This document shows, in pieces, positions 17,042-23,658 of a DNA stretch of 23,658 nt. This stretch comes from Acidobacteriota bacterium. GTDB taxonomy: Bacteria > Acidobacteriota > Terriglobia > UBA7540. The stretch covers positions 1,608 to 25,265 of the forward strand of contig PMYF01000591.1 of the NCBI GenBank assembly GCA_003171295.1, given 5' to 3'. Made by a program: the position numbers and the translations under genes. Under the pieces are notes generated by a model. The model did not search any database and was not told the DNA's origin. It saw nothing but the letters and a program-made list of their open reading frames with translations. How positions within the stretch are numbered: position 1 is the stretch's first letter; the number at the start of each line of letters is the position of its first letter.

Positions 17042-18062
17042 TTCGCACTCCGTAGAAACAGGAATGGAGATTTACCGTCGCATCGCTGTACTGGACCCAG
17101 ACTTCGACTTTCTGTCCCACCTCAAGCTTTGTTGCGGCGCCCGGCTCGATCGCGATCAACGCGTGCTCGGCGTGCAGAGCCCTCATTTCGGTTCCGGGCA
17201 GATCTTTCAATGTCGAAAATCCGCGCTCCCCGCTGATCGCCTTCACTCCGCAATCCAGCACTGCGTGTTCCGCTCCCCGCATGCTGATCACCGTCGCCAA
17301 CACCGTAAGTGAGCGCTGAAATTGCGCGCCGCGGTTCACGTACATCGTGTCCATCAGCAGGTACGAACCCGCCTGGATGTCGGTGATGCCGGGATATTCA
17401 CCCGAAACCGAATACGTTCCCGTTCCGCCCGTCGACACTACCTGCACAGTGATGCCTTCACTCTTCAGCATCGCCGACGCATCCACCAGCGTCTTGCTAC
17501 CCTGCCGCACCACCTCGTCGCGTTCCGGGCTCTTCGGTATCGCCTGCATGTGCCCGTCGTAGCCCATGACGCCACACACCTTCAGCCCCTGGCTCTGCGC
17601 ATACTTTGCCAGATCGAGCGCAGCTTCGGCATCCCGCACGCCGCAGCGGTTCAGGCCGATATCGATATCGGGAACAACCTGAATCCGCACCTTCTTGTTC
17701 CGCTGCGCCCGCGCAAAATCATTTACCGCTGCGCGGCTGTCCACCGCCGCAATCACTGTCGCGTGCCGGGAAATGTCCGCTAAGCCCGCGGCCTTTTCAT
17801 CCCCGCAGATTTCGTTCGCAATCAGGATGTTGTCCACGCCGTGGCTGACCAGGATCTCGGCTTCGCGCAGTGTCGCGCAGGTCAGGCCAGTCGCGCCGGC
17901 GCGAATCTGCTCCCGGGCCAGCAGCGGCGTTTTGTGATTCTTGAAATGCGGACGCAGCTTACACGGCTTGTCGCGAAAGAACGCAGCCATGCTCTCAAGA
18001 TTCGACTCCATCGCGTCGAGGTCCACGACCAGCGCCGGCGTTTTGATCTCTTCTTTCTTCAA
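17004..18062 (-). CDS. D-threonine aldolase/D-serine dehydratase-family PLP enzyme, altered metal site
   Basis: A fold-type III (alanine racemase-like) PLP enzyme of the DSD1/D-threonine aldolase group, ~352 residues. The PLP-lysine motif is RPHFKNHK (37-44, K41 the likely Schiff-base Lys), with TCATLREAE, a GYDGHMQ segment and STGGTGTY (phosphate binding). Family members use a metal held by His and Cys in a 'GHCDPTVNL'-type motif near the C-terminus. Here the matching segment is QYSDATVNL, so the ligands become Y325 and S326. The retro-aldol or dehydratase chemistry may therefore differ. The start is uncertain: TTG at 18062 has GGAG six bases upstream and fits the family, while the longest frame begins at TTG 18119 with its GGAG too close. 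It overlaps the AraC gene. Confidence 0.88.
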   Translation of the reverse strand: MKKEEIKTPALVVDLDAMESNLESMAAFFRDKPCKLRPHFKNHKTPLLAREQIRAGATGLTCATLREAEILVSHGVDNILIANEICGDEKAAGLADISRHATVIAAVDSRAAVNDFARAQRNKKVRIQVVPDIDIGLNRCGVRDAEAALDLAKYAQSQGLKVCGVMGYDGHMQAIPKSPERDEVVRQGSKTLVDASAMLKSEGITVQVVSTGGTGTYSVSGEYPGITDIQAGSYLLMDTMYVNRGAQFQRSLTVLATVISMRGAEHAVLDCGVKAISGERGFSTLKDLPGTEMRALHAEHALIAIEPGAATKLEVGQKVEVWVQYSDATVNLHSCFYGVRNGEVEEVYRIEH

Positions 18063-18068
18063 GTTGAA

Positions 18069-18072
18069 CTCC
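18069..18072 (-). promoter_or_regulatory. Ribosome-binding site deciding the PLP-enzyme start
   Basis: GGAG on the minus strand lies six bases before the TTG at 18062. The upstream TTG (18119) has its nearest purine-rich site (AGGAGA) touching the start codon, which is too close for initiation. Confidence 0.5.
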
Positions 18073-18225
18073 GTGTACTGCGAATAGGCCCCGTCCGGCT
18101 CTCCCCGCGGACAGGTCAATCTCCTGCGGCGATCTCAGTGAAATTCTCTGTAGTCCAACGGGCCGGCTCATCGCCCGCGGCGCCCGTACCGGCGCCGCAA
18201 GAAAAGCGAGCGATGAGAAGTCGAG

Positions 18226-18537
18226 CTAAGGCAGTATTTCCTGGTACAGCTTCACTTCGAACCACTCCACCAATTGCGGCCGCGCTACGTCGAAATAATG
18301 CTTGACGTAGCTGGTCGCGCAGTGCCGGTCAAACACTTCCTTGTCATTCCACTTCTCGATGAACGTGATTCTCCGCTCGTCGTCCACGCGCTGATTCAAC
18401 TCGTAGCGGATGCATCCCTGTTCCGCGAGCGTAGGCTTGATCAGAACGTGCAGCGCCTCGATCAGCTCCTCGGTCTTGCCCTCGAAGGCCCGGAACTCCG
18501 CCACACACACTACCTGAGCTGTGTTTTTGCTGTGCAT
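18226..18537 (-). CDS. ABM-domain protein (YgiN/LsrG superfamily)
   Basis: A 103-residue cytoplasmic dimeric alpha+beta barrel protein, the second ABM protein in the window and clearly different from the one at 9609. Visible family features are AEFRA--GK-EEL (13-25), the CIRYELNQ strand, FIEKWNDKE (59-67) and a His (H72) followed by HYF. ABM proteins include quinol monooxygenases (YgiN) and the P-DPD isomerase LsrG. Lying next to LsrF, an LsrG-like isomerisation of a phosphorylated diketone or ketose is a reasonable inference. The ATG lies 28 bases inside the end of the LsrF gene, so translation is probably coupled. Confidence 0.9.
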   Translation of the reverse strand: MHSKNTAQVVCVAEFRAFEGKTEELIEALHVLIKPTLAEQGCIRYELNQRVDDERRITFIEKWNDKEVFDRHCATSYVKHYFDVARPQLVEWFEVKLYQEILP

Positions 18538-19430
18538 AACTCACTTCCCTCGCCTGCTGATTTCAGTGAAAGATAAAGGTCGTACGCCCTCTCCGGCGTC
18601 TCGTTTTCATGGACCACCGCGCGAACCGCCTGGATCATGGCCTTGGGCGCGTCGCACTGGAAGATGTTGCGTCCCATATCGACGCCGGCCGCGCCCTCAC
18701 TCACCGCCCGGTACGCCATCCGCAATGCGTCGATCTCCGGCAGCTTCTTGCCGCCGGCGATCACCAGCGGCACCGGGCATCCCGCGGCTACCGCCGCGAA
18801 CCCCTTCTCGCAATAGTACGTCTTCACGAAGTTCGCGCCCAGTTCCGCGCAGATGCGCGTTGCCAGCCCCAGGTACTTCGCGTCCCGCGCCAACTCTTTG
18901 CCCACTCCCGTCACGGCCATGGTAGGAATCCCGTGCCGGTTCCCTGCATTCACGATCTCGACCAGGTTGCCGATCGATTCGTGCTCGTGAACACCGCCGA
19001 TATACACCTGCACCGCGAGCGCCGATGCGTTGACCCGCACCGCATCCTCGATATCCACAGCGATACGCTCGTTCGAAAGCTCCTTGAGAATGCTCTGCCC
19101 TCCGCTCGACCGCAACACCACCGGCTTGGTGATCTCCGGAGGAATCGTGCTGCGCAGCGCGCCCCGCGTGATCATCAGCGCGTCTGCATAAGGAATCAAC
19201 GGGCAGATCGTCACATCGATGCGCTCCAGCCCCGTCGTCGGCCCCTGAAAATACCCGTGATCGACCGCAAGCATCACGGTCCGGCAATCGTCAGGCAAAA
19301 AAATCCGCGCCAGCCGGTTTTTCATGCCCCAGTCCAGAGCGTTGCTGCCCTTCAGCGCAAACGCCTTGCTGGTCTGGGGCACTTCGAGATAGAAGTTTTT
19401 CCGTTCTAAAATGTCGTCCGCATCGGGCAT
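18510..19430 (-). CDS. lsrF: LsrF-type 3-hydroxy-5-phosphonooxypentane-2,4-dione thiolase
   Basis: A 307-residue class I aldolase-fold enzyme. It matches E. coli LsrF closely along its whole length, judged from memory: ALDWGM-NRL-RIF, VMLA-DHGYFQGPTTGLERID, LRS--PP, QVYIG, PTMAVTGVGK, KTYY-EKGF, PLVIAGGKKLPE, GVDMGRNIFQ and NET--RAY-LYLS. The Schiff-base lysine K203 falls at the same residue number as in E. coli LsrF. LsrF transfers an acetyl unit from phospho-hydroxypentanedione to CoA, giving DHAP and acetyl-CoA. The ATG at 19430 is preferred over the longer frame (19514) because AAAGGAG (19439-19445) is eight bases upstream and the family alignment begins there; this leaves two bases after the DhaL stop. 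The C-terminus is ~15 residues longer than E. coli LsrF. Confidence 0.95.
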   Translation of the reverse strand: MPDADDILERKNFYLEVPQTSKAFALKGSNALDWGMKNRLARIFLPDDCRTVMLAVDHGYFQGPTTGLERIDVTICPLIPYADALMITRGALRSTIPPEITKPVVLRSSGGQSILKELSNERIAVDIEDAVRVNASALAVQVYIGGVHEHESIGNLVEIVNAGNRHGIPTMAVTGVGKELARDAKYLGLATRICAELGANFVKTYYCEKGFAAVAAGCPVPLVIAGGKKLPEIDALRMAYRAVSEGAAGVDMGRNIFQCDAPKAMIQAVRAVVHENETPERAYDLYLSLKSAGEGSELCTAKTQLR

Positions 19431-19432
19431 CT

Positions 19433-20083
19433 TCAACTCTCCTTTGTTGTCGCCAGCGCCACGCTGAAGCCTCGAAACAGCAGCGCCATCGACGTTGCTC
19501 CCGCGTCGGGGCATCCCAGTGTCTTGTCGCCCAGGTATTTGGCCCGGCCATACCGGGCAACCAGATCCCTCGTCGACTCCGCGCCTGTCTCGGCAGCCGC
19601 GGCCGCGTCGTTCATTGCCTCGCTCACGCTATTGCCGCTCGCCGCCGCCGCGCTAAATGCCTCGACCGCGGGAACGAGCGCATCCATCATCGTCTTGTCT
19701 CCCGGCCTGGCCTTGGTCCGTTTTTGCACCGACTGCAGTCCCGCCTCCAGGCTTTTCGCCAGTGCTGCACAATCGGCCGCGCCGCCCAATTCCGTGTCGC
19801 CCATGCCACTGATGAAGCTCCCCAGCAGCGCGCTTGACGCCCCTCCATCCACGCCCATTACGCTCCACCCGGCCTGGTGGAGCGTTTCGCTCAGGCTCCG
19901 CTCATTTGGCGACGGCCCGATGGCGCCCTCCAGGATTTCCATGGCTCGCATCATGGTCGTTCCATGGTCTCCATCGCCGCACTGTGAGTCAAGTTGAGAC
20001 AAAATCTCGTTCTGGCTGCGGATCAGTTGCGCCGCCTCGGCGAACATTCTCTCCAGTTCCGTCCTGGAAACGCATTCCTTCAT
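19433..20083 (-). CDS. dhaL: Dihydroxyacetone kinase, nucleotide-binding subunit DhaL
   Basis: A 216-residue all-helical subunit that carries the ATP or ADP used to phosphorylate the ketose bound by DhaK. The Mg-ADP motif is LDSQCGDGDHGTTM (31-44), giving the three aspartates D32, D37 and D39. GGASSALLG, RPGDKTMMDALVPA and YLGDKTLGCPDAGATS follow the family pattern. No DhaM phosphotransferase subunit is visible, so ATP is the likely donor, as in stand-alone dihydroxyacetone or erythrulose kinases. Its ATG overlaps the dhaK stop in an ATGA, so the two subunits are translated together. Confidence 0.95.
   Translation of the reverse strand: MKECVSRTELERMFAEAAQLIRSQNEILSQLDSQCGDGDHGTTMMRAMEILEGAIGPSPNERSLSETLHQAGWSVMGVDGGASSALLGSFISGMGDTELGGAADCAALAKSLEAGLQSVQKRTKARPGDKTMMDALVPAVEAFSAAAASGNSVSEAMNDAAAAAETGAESTRDLVARYGRAKYLGDKTLGCPDAGATSMALLFRGFSVALATTKES
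19439..19445 (-). promoter_or_regulatory. Ribosome-binding site of lsrF
   Basis: AAAGGAG on the minus strand lies eight bases before the ATG at 19430, inside the last codons of dhaL. It fixes the shorter LsrF start. Confidence 0.8.
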
Positions 20084-21072
20084 GGCCGGGCAAAAAACGG
20101 CGCGTCCGCGGGCTCATCCCACAACCGGATCAGTTCCGTATCCATGCGCGCAATCATCATCTGGAATCCTGCCTGCTCCTGCGTGGTAATGAATTCGCCG
20201 ACCGCGCTCCGTACCAGTTTGATCTTCTTTATCTCCAGCAGTTGCGCCACCCGCCGGAATATCAGAAAGAGCTCCATCAGTGTAGTCGCGCCCGCCCCAT
20301 TCAGCAGAACGAGCAGTTCGTCACCTTCCTTCGCGCCCAGATCCCCGAGCAGCTTCTCCAGCATGATCTCCGCGGTCTCGTCGGCCCCCTTCAGCTTCAT
20401 TCTCCCAGTACCGGCCTCGCCGTGCTGGCCCATGCCGATTTCCATTTCGTCGTCGCCGAGCTCGAAGATCGGGTGGCCCGTCGCCGGATGTGTCGCTGTC
20501 CGCACCGCCACGGCCAGGGTGCGCATGTTGCCCGCCATGCGCTGCGCAATCTCCGCGCACTCGTCCAGGGAGGCGCCCAGCTCCGCTGCCGCCCCTGCCA
20601 CCTTGTATACCGCCACGCAGCCTACCAGCCCACGGCGGTCGCCAACCGGCCCCGAGATATCCTCCTCGGTCAGCACCATCTTCACCGGCAGCTCCTCCCG
20701 CTGCGCCAATTCCATTGAAATGCCCGCCGAAAGCACGTCGCCCGCATGATTGAGCACAATCAGCAGCGCGCTCGAGCCTTCCTTGCACGCATCGCGCAGC
20801 GCGTCGACGCACTTTGGCGCGCCCGGTGCGGCAAAAATCTCGCCCGCCACGCTCACGTCCAGCATACCCTTGCCGACGAATCCGCTCAGTCCCGGCTCGT
20901 GACCGCTGCCGCCGATGGTCACCAGCCGCACCTTGCCCGGGGCCTTCGGCGCGGCGCGCACCACCGTCCCCGCGCCGCTCAGCTTAACCTTGTCTGGATA
21001 CGCGAGCACGTAGCCTTCGAGCAGCTCCCGCACCACGTTCTTTGGGTCATTGAGAAACTTCTTCATTCGCAT
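20080..21072 (-). CDS. dhaK: Dihydroxyacetone kinase, substrate-binding subunit DhaK
   Basis: A 330-residue subunit that binds a short ketose covalently through histidine. GGSGHEPGLSGFVGKGMLDV spans 54-73, with H58 matching the E. coli active-site H56. D112 (NHAGD) matches D109, and H217 in GMGQHGEAG matches the hemiaminal-forming H218. The residues around D112 (LNHAGDVLSA) differ from the usual NYTGD motif and suggest a substrate other than dihydroxyacetone, such as erythrulose or a C5 ketose. The ATG at 21072 has GGGAG about nine bases upstream. It is the first gene after the 121-bp palindromic element at 21120. Confidence 0.95.
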   Translation of the reverse strand: MRMKKFLNDPKNVVRELLEGYVLAYPDKVKLSGAGTVVRAAPKAPGKVRLVTIGGSGHEPGLSGFVGKGMLDVSVAGEIFAAPGAPKCVDALRDACKEGSSALLIVLNHAGDVLSAGISMELAQREELPVKMVLTEEDISGPVGDRRGLVGCVAVYKVAGAAAELGASLDECAEIAQRMAGNMRTLAVAVRTATHPATGHPIFELGDDEMEIGMGQHGEAGTGRMKLKGADETAEIMLEKLLGDLGAKEGDELLVLLNGAGATTLMELFLIFRRVAQLLEIKKIKLVRSAVGEFITTQEQAGFQMMIARMDTELIRLWDEPADAPFFARP

Positions 21073-21119
21073 CGCGCCCGACTCCCACTGCCTCCCCGGC
21101 CTGCTCCGTTGCGCCCGTC

Positions 21120-21240
21120 CCTATAGCGGGTCTCCTGCTGGTGTAGACCAAGGCATAATCGCTAAGTGGCTTTTTCATCAAGAAAAAGCCACCTTGAATT
21201 CTGTCCGAAATGGCTCATAGTTGCAGGAGAACCGCCGTAA
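21120..21240. repeat. 121-bp palindromic element, copy 1
   Basis: A direct repeat of 22256-22376 with about nine mismatches in 121 bases. It contains a perfect 11-bp hairpin, GTGGCTTTTTC-ATCAA-GAAAAAGCCAC (21176 region), inside wider imperfect ends: GCGGGTCTCCTGC near 21126-21138 pairs with GCAGGAGAACCGCC near 21223-21236. It sits between the SDR stop and the dhaK start, so it would be transcribed in the operon mRNA. The form resembles a small non-autonomous palindromic element (MITE- or REP-like). Confidence 0.85.
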
Positions 21241-21303
21241 ACCGAAGTCCTTCCCGCTCCACACCAACCTCACTGCAGATTCTCGCGATCCGCGGGGTGC
21301 GGC

Positions 21304-22056
21304 TCAAACCTCCGCCGTCTGCCCGCCGTCGACATACAACAAGGCTCCGGTCACGAACGAGGCATCGTCCGACGCCAGAAACACCGCCGCCCCTGCAAGC
21401 TCTTCCGGCCGTCCCAGCCTGCCCATTGGAAACGTCTTCGCAAACGCCTCCAGTTGCTCCGGCGTCAGCGCATTGCGCAGCATCGGCGTGTCCGTCGGTC
21501 CCGGGCAAATCGCATTCACGCGAACTCCCTGCCTGGCGTGATCTACCGCCATGGCTCGAGTCAGCAGCGTCACGCCACCCTTCGAACTCACATAAGCCAC
21601 AGCGTGGGCGCAGGCATCGTGCGCTCCTGTCGTCGACGCAACATTGATCACCGATCCCTTGCCTTGCGCAATCATATGGGGCAAACACGCCTGCGAGCAG
21701 AGGAATGTTCCGGTCAGGTTCACGGCCATGATCCTGTTCCAGATCTCTTCTGAGGTCTCGACTGCCGTCCCGTAGGCGAGAATCCCCGCTCCATTAAAGA
21801 GGATATGCAGGCCGCCCAGACTGTCAATCGTCTGTTGGACGGCCCGCCTCGCCTGATCCGCACTCGACACATCGAGGTGAAAGAACTCGGCTCGTCCGCC
21901 GGCGGCGCGAATCCGCTCCACCGTCTCCCGGCCATTCTTGTCATCTGTGTCGGCAGCCATCACGGCTGCGCCTTCTGCCGCAAACCGTACCGCTACGGCC
22001 TGTCCAATTCCCGAGGCGGCTCCGGTCACCAGCGCAATATGGTCTTGAAGCTTCAT
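21304..22056 (-). CDS. Short-chain dehydrogenase/reductase
   Basis: A 250-residue classical SDR. TGAASGIG is at 11-18, D36 favours NAD, NGAG (88-91) replaces the usual NNAG, and the catalytic residues are S141, Y155 and K159 (YVSSK). VNAICPGPTDTPM and TGALLYVDGG close the fold. Its substrate is unknown; in the operon it likely oxidises a hydroxyl ahead of the kinase step. The ATG at 22056 is used because GGAGG (22062-22066) lies five bases upstream and MKLQDHIALVTG is the family N-terminus. The longer frame to 22200 is unconserved. It is flanked on both sides by the 121-bp palindromic element. Confidence 0.93.
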   Translation of the reverse strand: MKLQDHIALVTGAASGIGQAVAVRFAAEGAAVMAADTDDKNGRETVERIRAAGGRAEFFHLDVSSADQARRAVQQTIDSLGGLHILFNGAGILAYGTAVETSEEIWNRIMAVNLTGTFLCSQACLPHMIAQGKGSVINVASTTGAHDACAHAVAYVSSKGGVTLLTRAMAVDHARQGVRVNAICPGPTDTPMLRNALTPEQLEAFAKTFPMGRLGRPEELAGAAVFLASDDASFVTGALLYVDGGQTAEV

Positions 22057-22255
22057 AAGTACCTCCGATGTCGTAGGGGAATCGCGGCGCAACAGTCTGG
22101 AATGGACCCATACTCTTACAAGCATATTGGAGAAGGCTATAAGAAATCCATGAATGAATCTTGCAAAAACCCGGCTCCCATGGGCGCGCTCATCGTGCAC
22201 CGTAAGGGTTCAACAAAAACCTGCTTGATTTTCAGAGACTCGGCGCAAACCGAAT

Positions 22256-22376
22256 CCTATAGCGGGTCTCCCGCAGGTGTTGACCAGGGCAAAACCGCTA
22301 ACTGGCTTTTTCATCAAGAAAAAGCCGCCTTGAATTCTGTCCGAAATGGCTCATAGTTGCAGGAGAACCGCCGCAA
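22256..22376. repeat. 121-bp palindromic element, copy 2
   Basis: The partner of 21120-21240 at an offset of 1,136 bases, same orientation. The central hairpin is preserved over nine pairs (GGCTTTTTC/GAAAAAGCC). The outer left arm has CTCCCGC instead of CTCCTGC; read on the minus strand, the resulting pair would be a G-U wobble. It lies 16 bases past the stop of the cyclase-family gene, in the spacer before the SDR gene. Confidence 0.85.
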
Positions 22377-22391
22377 TCTCCCGCTCAGCAC

Positions 22392-23336
22392 TCAGAAAAT
22401 CGCTAGCGGATTGAACAACGAGCCTGTCCCACCGGGAAGACGCAGCGGCGCCGCAACCACTAAAAACTCCCATCGATGCTCCTCGCTGCAGATCGCGGAG
22501 ACGTCCTCGAGATTCAGGCTGTCGGCGCAGACCATGCCCATGGCGCCGATCTGCAGAGCATGAATCGGATAGGCGACGCCTTCGACGTTACTGGGCACCG
22601 TCTCGCCGTCTCCGTCCGGAAAGAAGGCCGCCACCTTCCGCTCGTGCAACAGCGGTATCGTATCGGCGTGCAGGCCGGCTTTCCCTTCGCCGTCGTATCC
22701 GTTGTTCCAGGGCCCGAGTTCAAGCCGGCGCCGGTGGTGTCCGGTCCTGAAAACGAAGATGTCTCCCTCCCCCAGCGAGACGCCCTGCGCCCGCTCACAC
22801 TCCTCCAATTCTTCCCGCGTCACAGCCTCGCCGGGCTCTAGCCACTTGACGCCGCGGAAGCGCGGAATATCGAACAGCACTCCTCGCCCAACGATCCCGT
22901 TGGCGTAAGTTGTAATATCCAGGCCCTTTGGCCCTCGCGACGTCACCATCGAAGTCGGCCTGCCGTTATACAGCTTCCCCTCGTAAGCAATGTGACAAAG
23001 TGCGTCGATGTGCGTATGGCAGTCACCGTGAACCTCGCTGCCGAAATAGTCGAGGGAAATTCCCGGTTCCCCGAAGCTCTTGTCGACCTCAAAAAGCATC
23101 GACATGTAGTGCGCCGCCGGCCGCGGATTGTCTGGCCCAGCGACCTTGTTAATCGGTACCGCCATCGATACTGACCGCCCGGTCTTCACCAGCGAAGCAG
23201 CCCGGTGAATCGTCTGCGGCGTAATGTAGTTCAGTGTCCCCCGCTCATCCTCGGCGCCCCACACCCCCCAGTTGCTTACTTTCCGGAAAAGCTGGTCGAA
23301 CTGCTGTTTCGACATCGTGGCTGGCAAAGTCTTCAT
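22392..23336 (-). CDS. Cyclase-family metal-dependent hydrolase
   Basis: A 314-residue member of the putative cyclase/kynurenine formamidase-like family (COG1878 type). The metal motif is HGDCHTHIDALCH (103-115), with H109, D111 and H115 matching the family THxDxxxH. EDERGTLNYITP near the N-terminus and EGVAYPIHALQIGAMG near the C-terminus are typical of the longer soil-bacterial members. Family members open amides, lactones or cyclic substrates; a sugar lactone or cyclised diketone would fit the neighbourhood, but this is inference. The ATG at 23336 is chosen because GGAAGGA lies five to six bases upstream; the frame back to 23396 adds 20 unconserved residues. It is the first gene of the operon in the window. 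Confidence 0.9.
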   Translation of the reverse strand: MKTLPATMSKQQFDQLFRKVSNWGVWGAEDERGTLNYITPQTIHRAASLVKTGRSVSMAVPINKVAGPDNPRPAAHYMSMLFEVDKSFGEPGISLDYFGSEVHGDCHTHIDALCHIAYEGKLYNGRPTSMVTSRGPKGLDITTYANGIVGRGVLFDIPRFRGVKWLEPGEAVTREELEECERAQGVSLGEGDIFVFRTGHHRRRLELGPWNNGYDGEGKAGLHADTIPLLHERKVAAFFPDGDGETVPSNVEGVAYPIHALQIGAMGMVCADSLNLEDVSAICSEEHRWEFLVVAAPLRLPGGTGSLFNPLAIF

Positions 23337-23404
23337 ATTCGTCCTTCCCGCCGCGCAGAGTGCGGAAGCACACTCCTCAACATCGGCGAATTTCACAGTC
23401 TACC

Positions 23405-23658
23405 TCACAATTCGACCCCCGTCTGTATGAAAACCCCTGTGCCAGACCGGTTTGCGCCGATGGGCCCGAAGTTTTTCGACCAGCGTATCGGGTAACCTCG
23501 TCGACATTCGCCTCCTTCACCAGCTTCATGATCAGTCGTGATGAGCCTTGCCTGAGCAGCAGCCTCATTGGCGCCGCGCTTCAAAGCGTTGTCGATGTAG
23601 GCCGCGGCTGTGCCTTCAGCGTGCTACCCTGTTGCACAACCATTTTGGCCATTTGCTC
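23405..23658 (-). pseudogene. Possible broken gene tail at the window edge
   Basis: On the minus strand one frame entering from the edge reads EQMAKMVVQQGS and then must shift to continue as AAAYIDNALKRGANEAAAQ; that frame has a TAG just before it and ends at 23405 after FGPIGANRSGTGVFIQTGVEL. Both parts look protein-like, neither has a start site, and the join needs a frameshift. I do not recognise the protein. It may be a decayed gene preceding the operon or simply chance open frames. Confidence 0.3.

Noticed and set aside
21170..21200. Central hairpin of the palindromic element as an intrinsic terminator
   Set aside because: The T and A runs are inside the stem rather than after it, on both strands, so it does not fit the standard terminator form.
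22057..22200. N-terminal extension of the SDR at 21304
   Set aside because: The extra 48 residues are unconserved and the internal ATG has a GGAGG at ideal spacing.

Overview
The window looks like chromosomal DNA of a high-GC soil bacterium, most likely Acidobacteriota (class Terriglobia). This rests on gene style: a Tat-exported family 2 glycosidase, a short Cys/His protein with a long acidic tail, a CpaE-type ATPase carrying MBG-like repeats, a TonB-family protein with a long N-terminus, and many dehydrogenase/ABM-domain catabolic genes. No 16S or other marker is present, so the phylum is an inference. No CRISPR array, phage or complete insertion sequence was seen.

Bases 1-9,600 hold separate units: a small zinc-ribbon-like protein with an acidic tail (+), a Tat-exported GH2 beta-galactosidase/glucuronidase-like enzyme (-), a tRNA-Ser(GGA) (+), and a translationally coupled pair (-). 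The pair is an 882-residue receiver-like/CpaE-like ATPase fused to five ~75-residue Ig-like repeats, followed by a TonB-domain protein containing a 72-residue internal duplication. About 1.2 kb of mostly featureless DNA follows.

Bases 9,600-15,560 (+) hold an LsrG-like ABM protein paired with an iron-type alcohol dehydrogenase, an SDR dehydrogenase with a decayed SDR 3' end just behind it, an APC-family transporter whose last two membrane helices are displaced by a one-base frameshift, and a zinc-dependent 2,3-butanediol/polyol dehydrogenase-like enzyme.

Bases 15,812-23,336 (-) form a tightly packed eight-gene operon converging on the plus-strand genes. In transcription order it encodes a cyclase-family metal hydrolase, an SDR, DhaK, DhaL, an LsrF-type thiolase/aldolase, a second ABM-domain protein, a D-threonine-aldolase-family PLP enzyme with altered metal ligands, and an AraC regulator. 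Two copies of a 121-bp palindromic element lie in its two wide spacers.

The most notable point is that the locus supplies all three chemical steps of autoinducer-2 (P-DPD) breakdown in an unusual form. DhaK/DhaL could stand in for the LsrK kinase, ABM proteins for the LsrG isomerase, and an LsrF very close to the enterobacterial enzyme is present, together with four oxidoreductases, a transporter and a regulator, but no Lsr ABC transporter. I infer a catabolic route for a C4-C5 polyol/ketose or a DPD-like compound ending in DHAP (or a similar phosphotriose) and acetyl-CoA. The substrate cannot be read from sequence.
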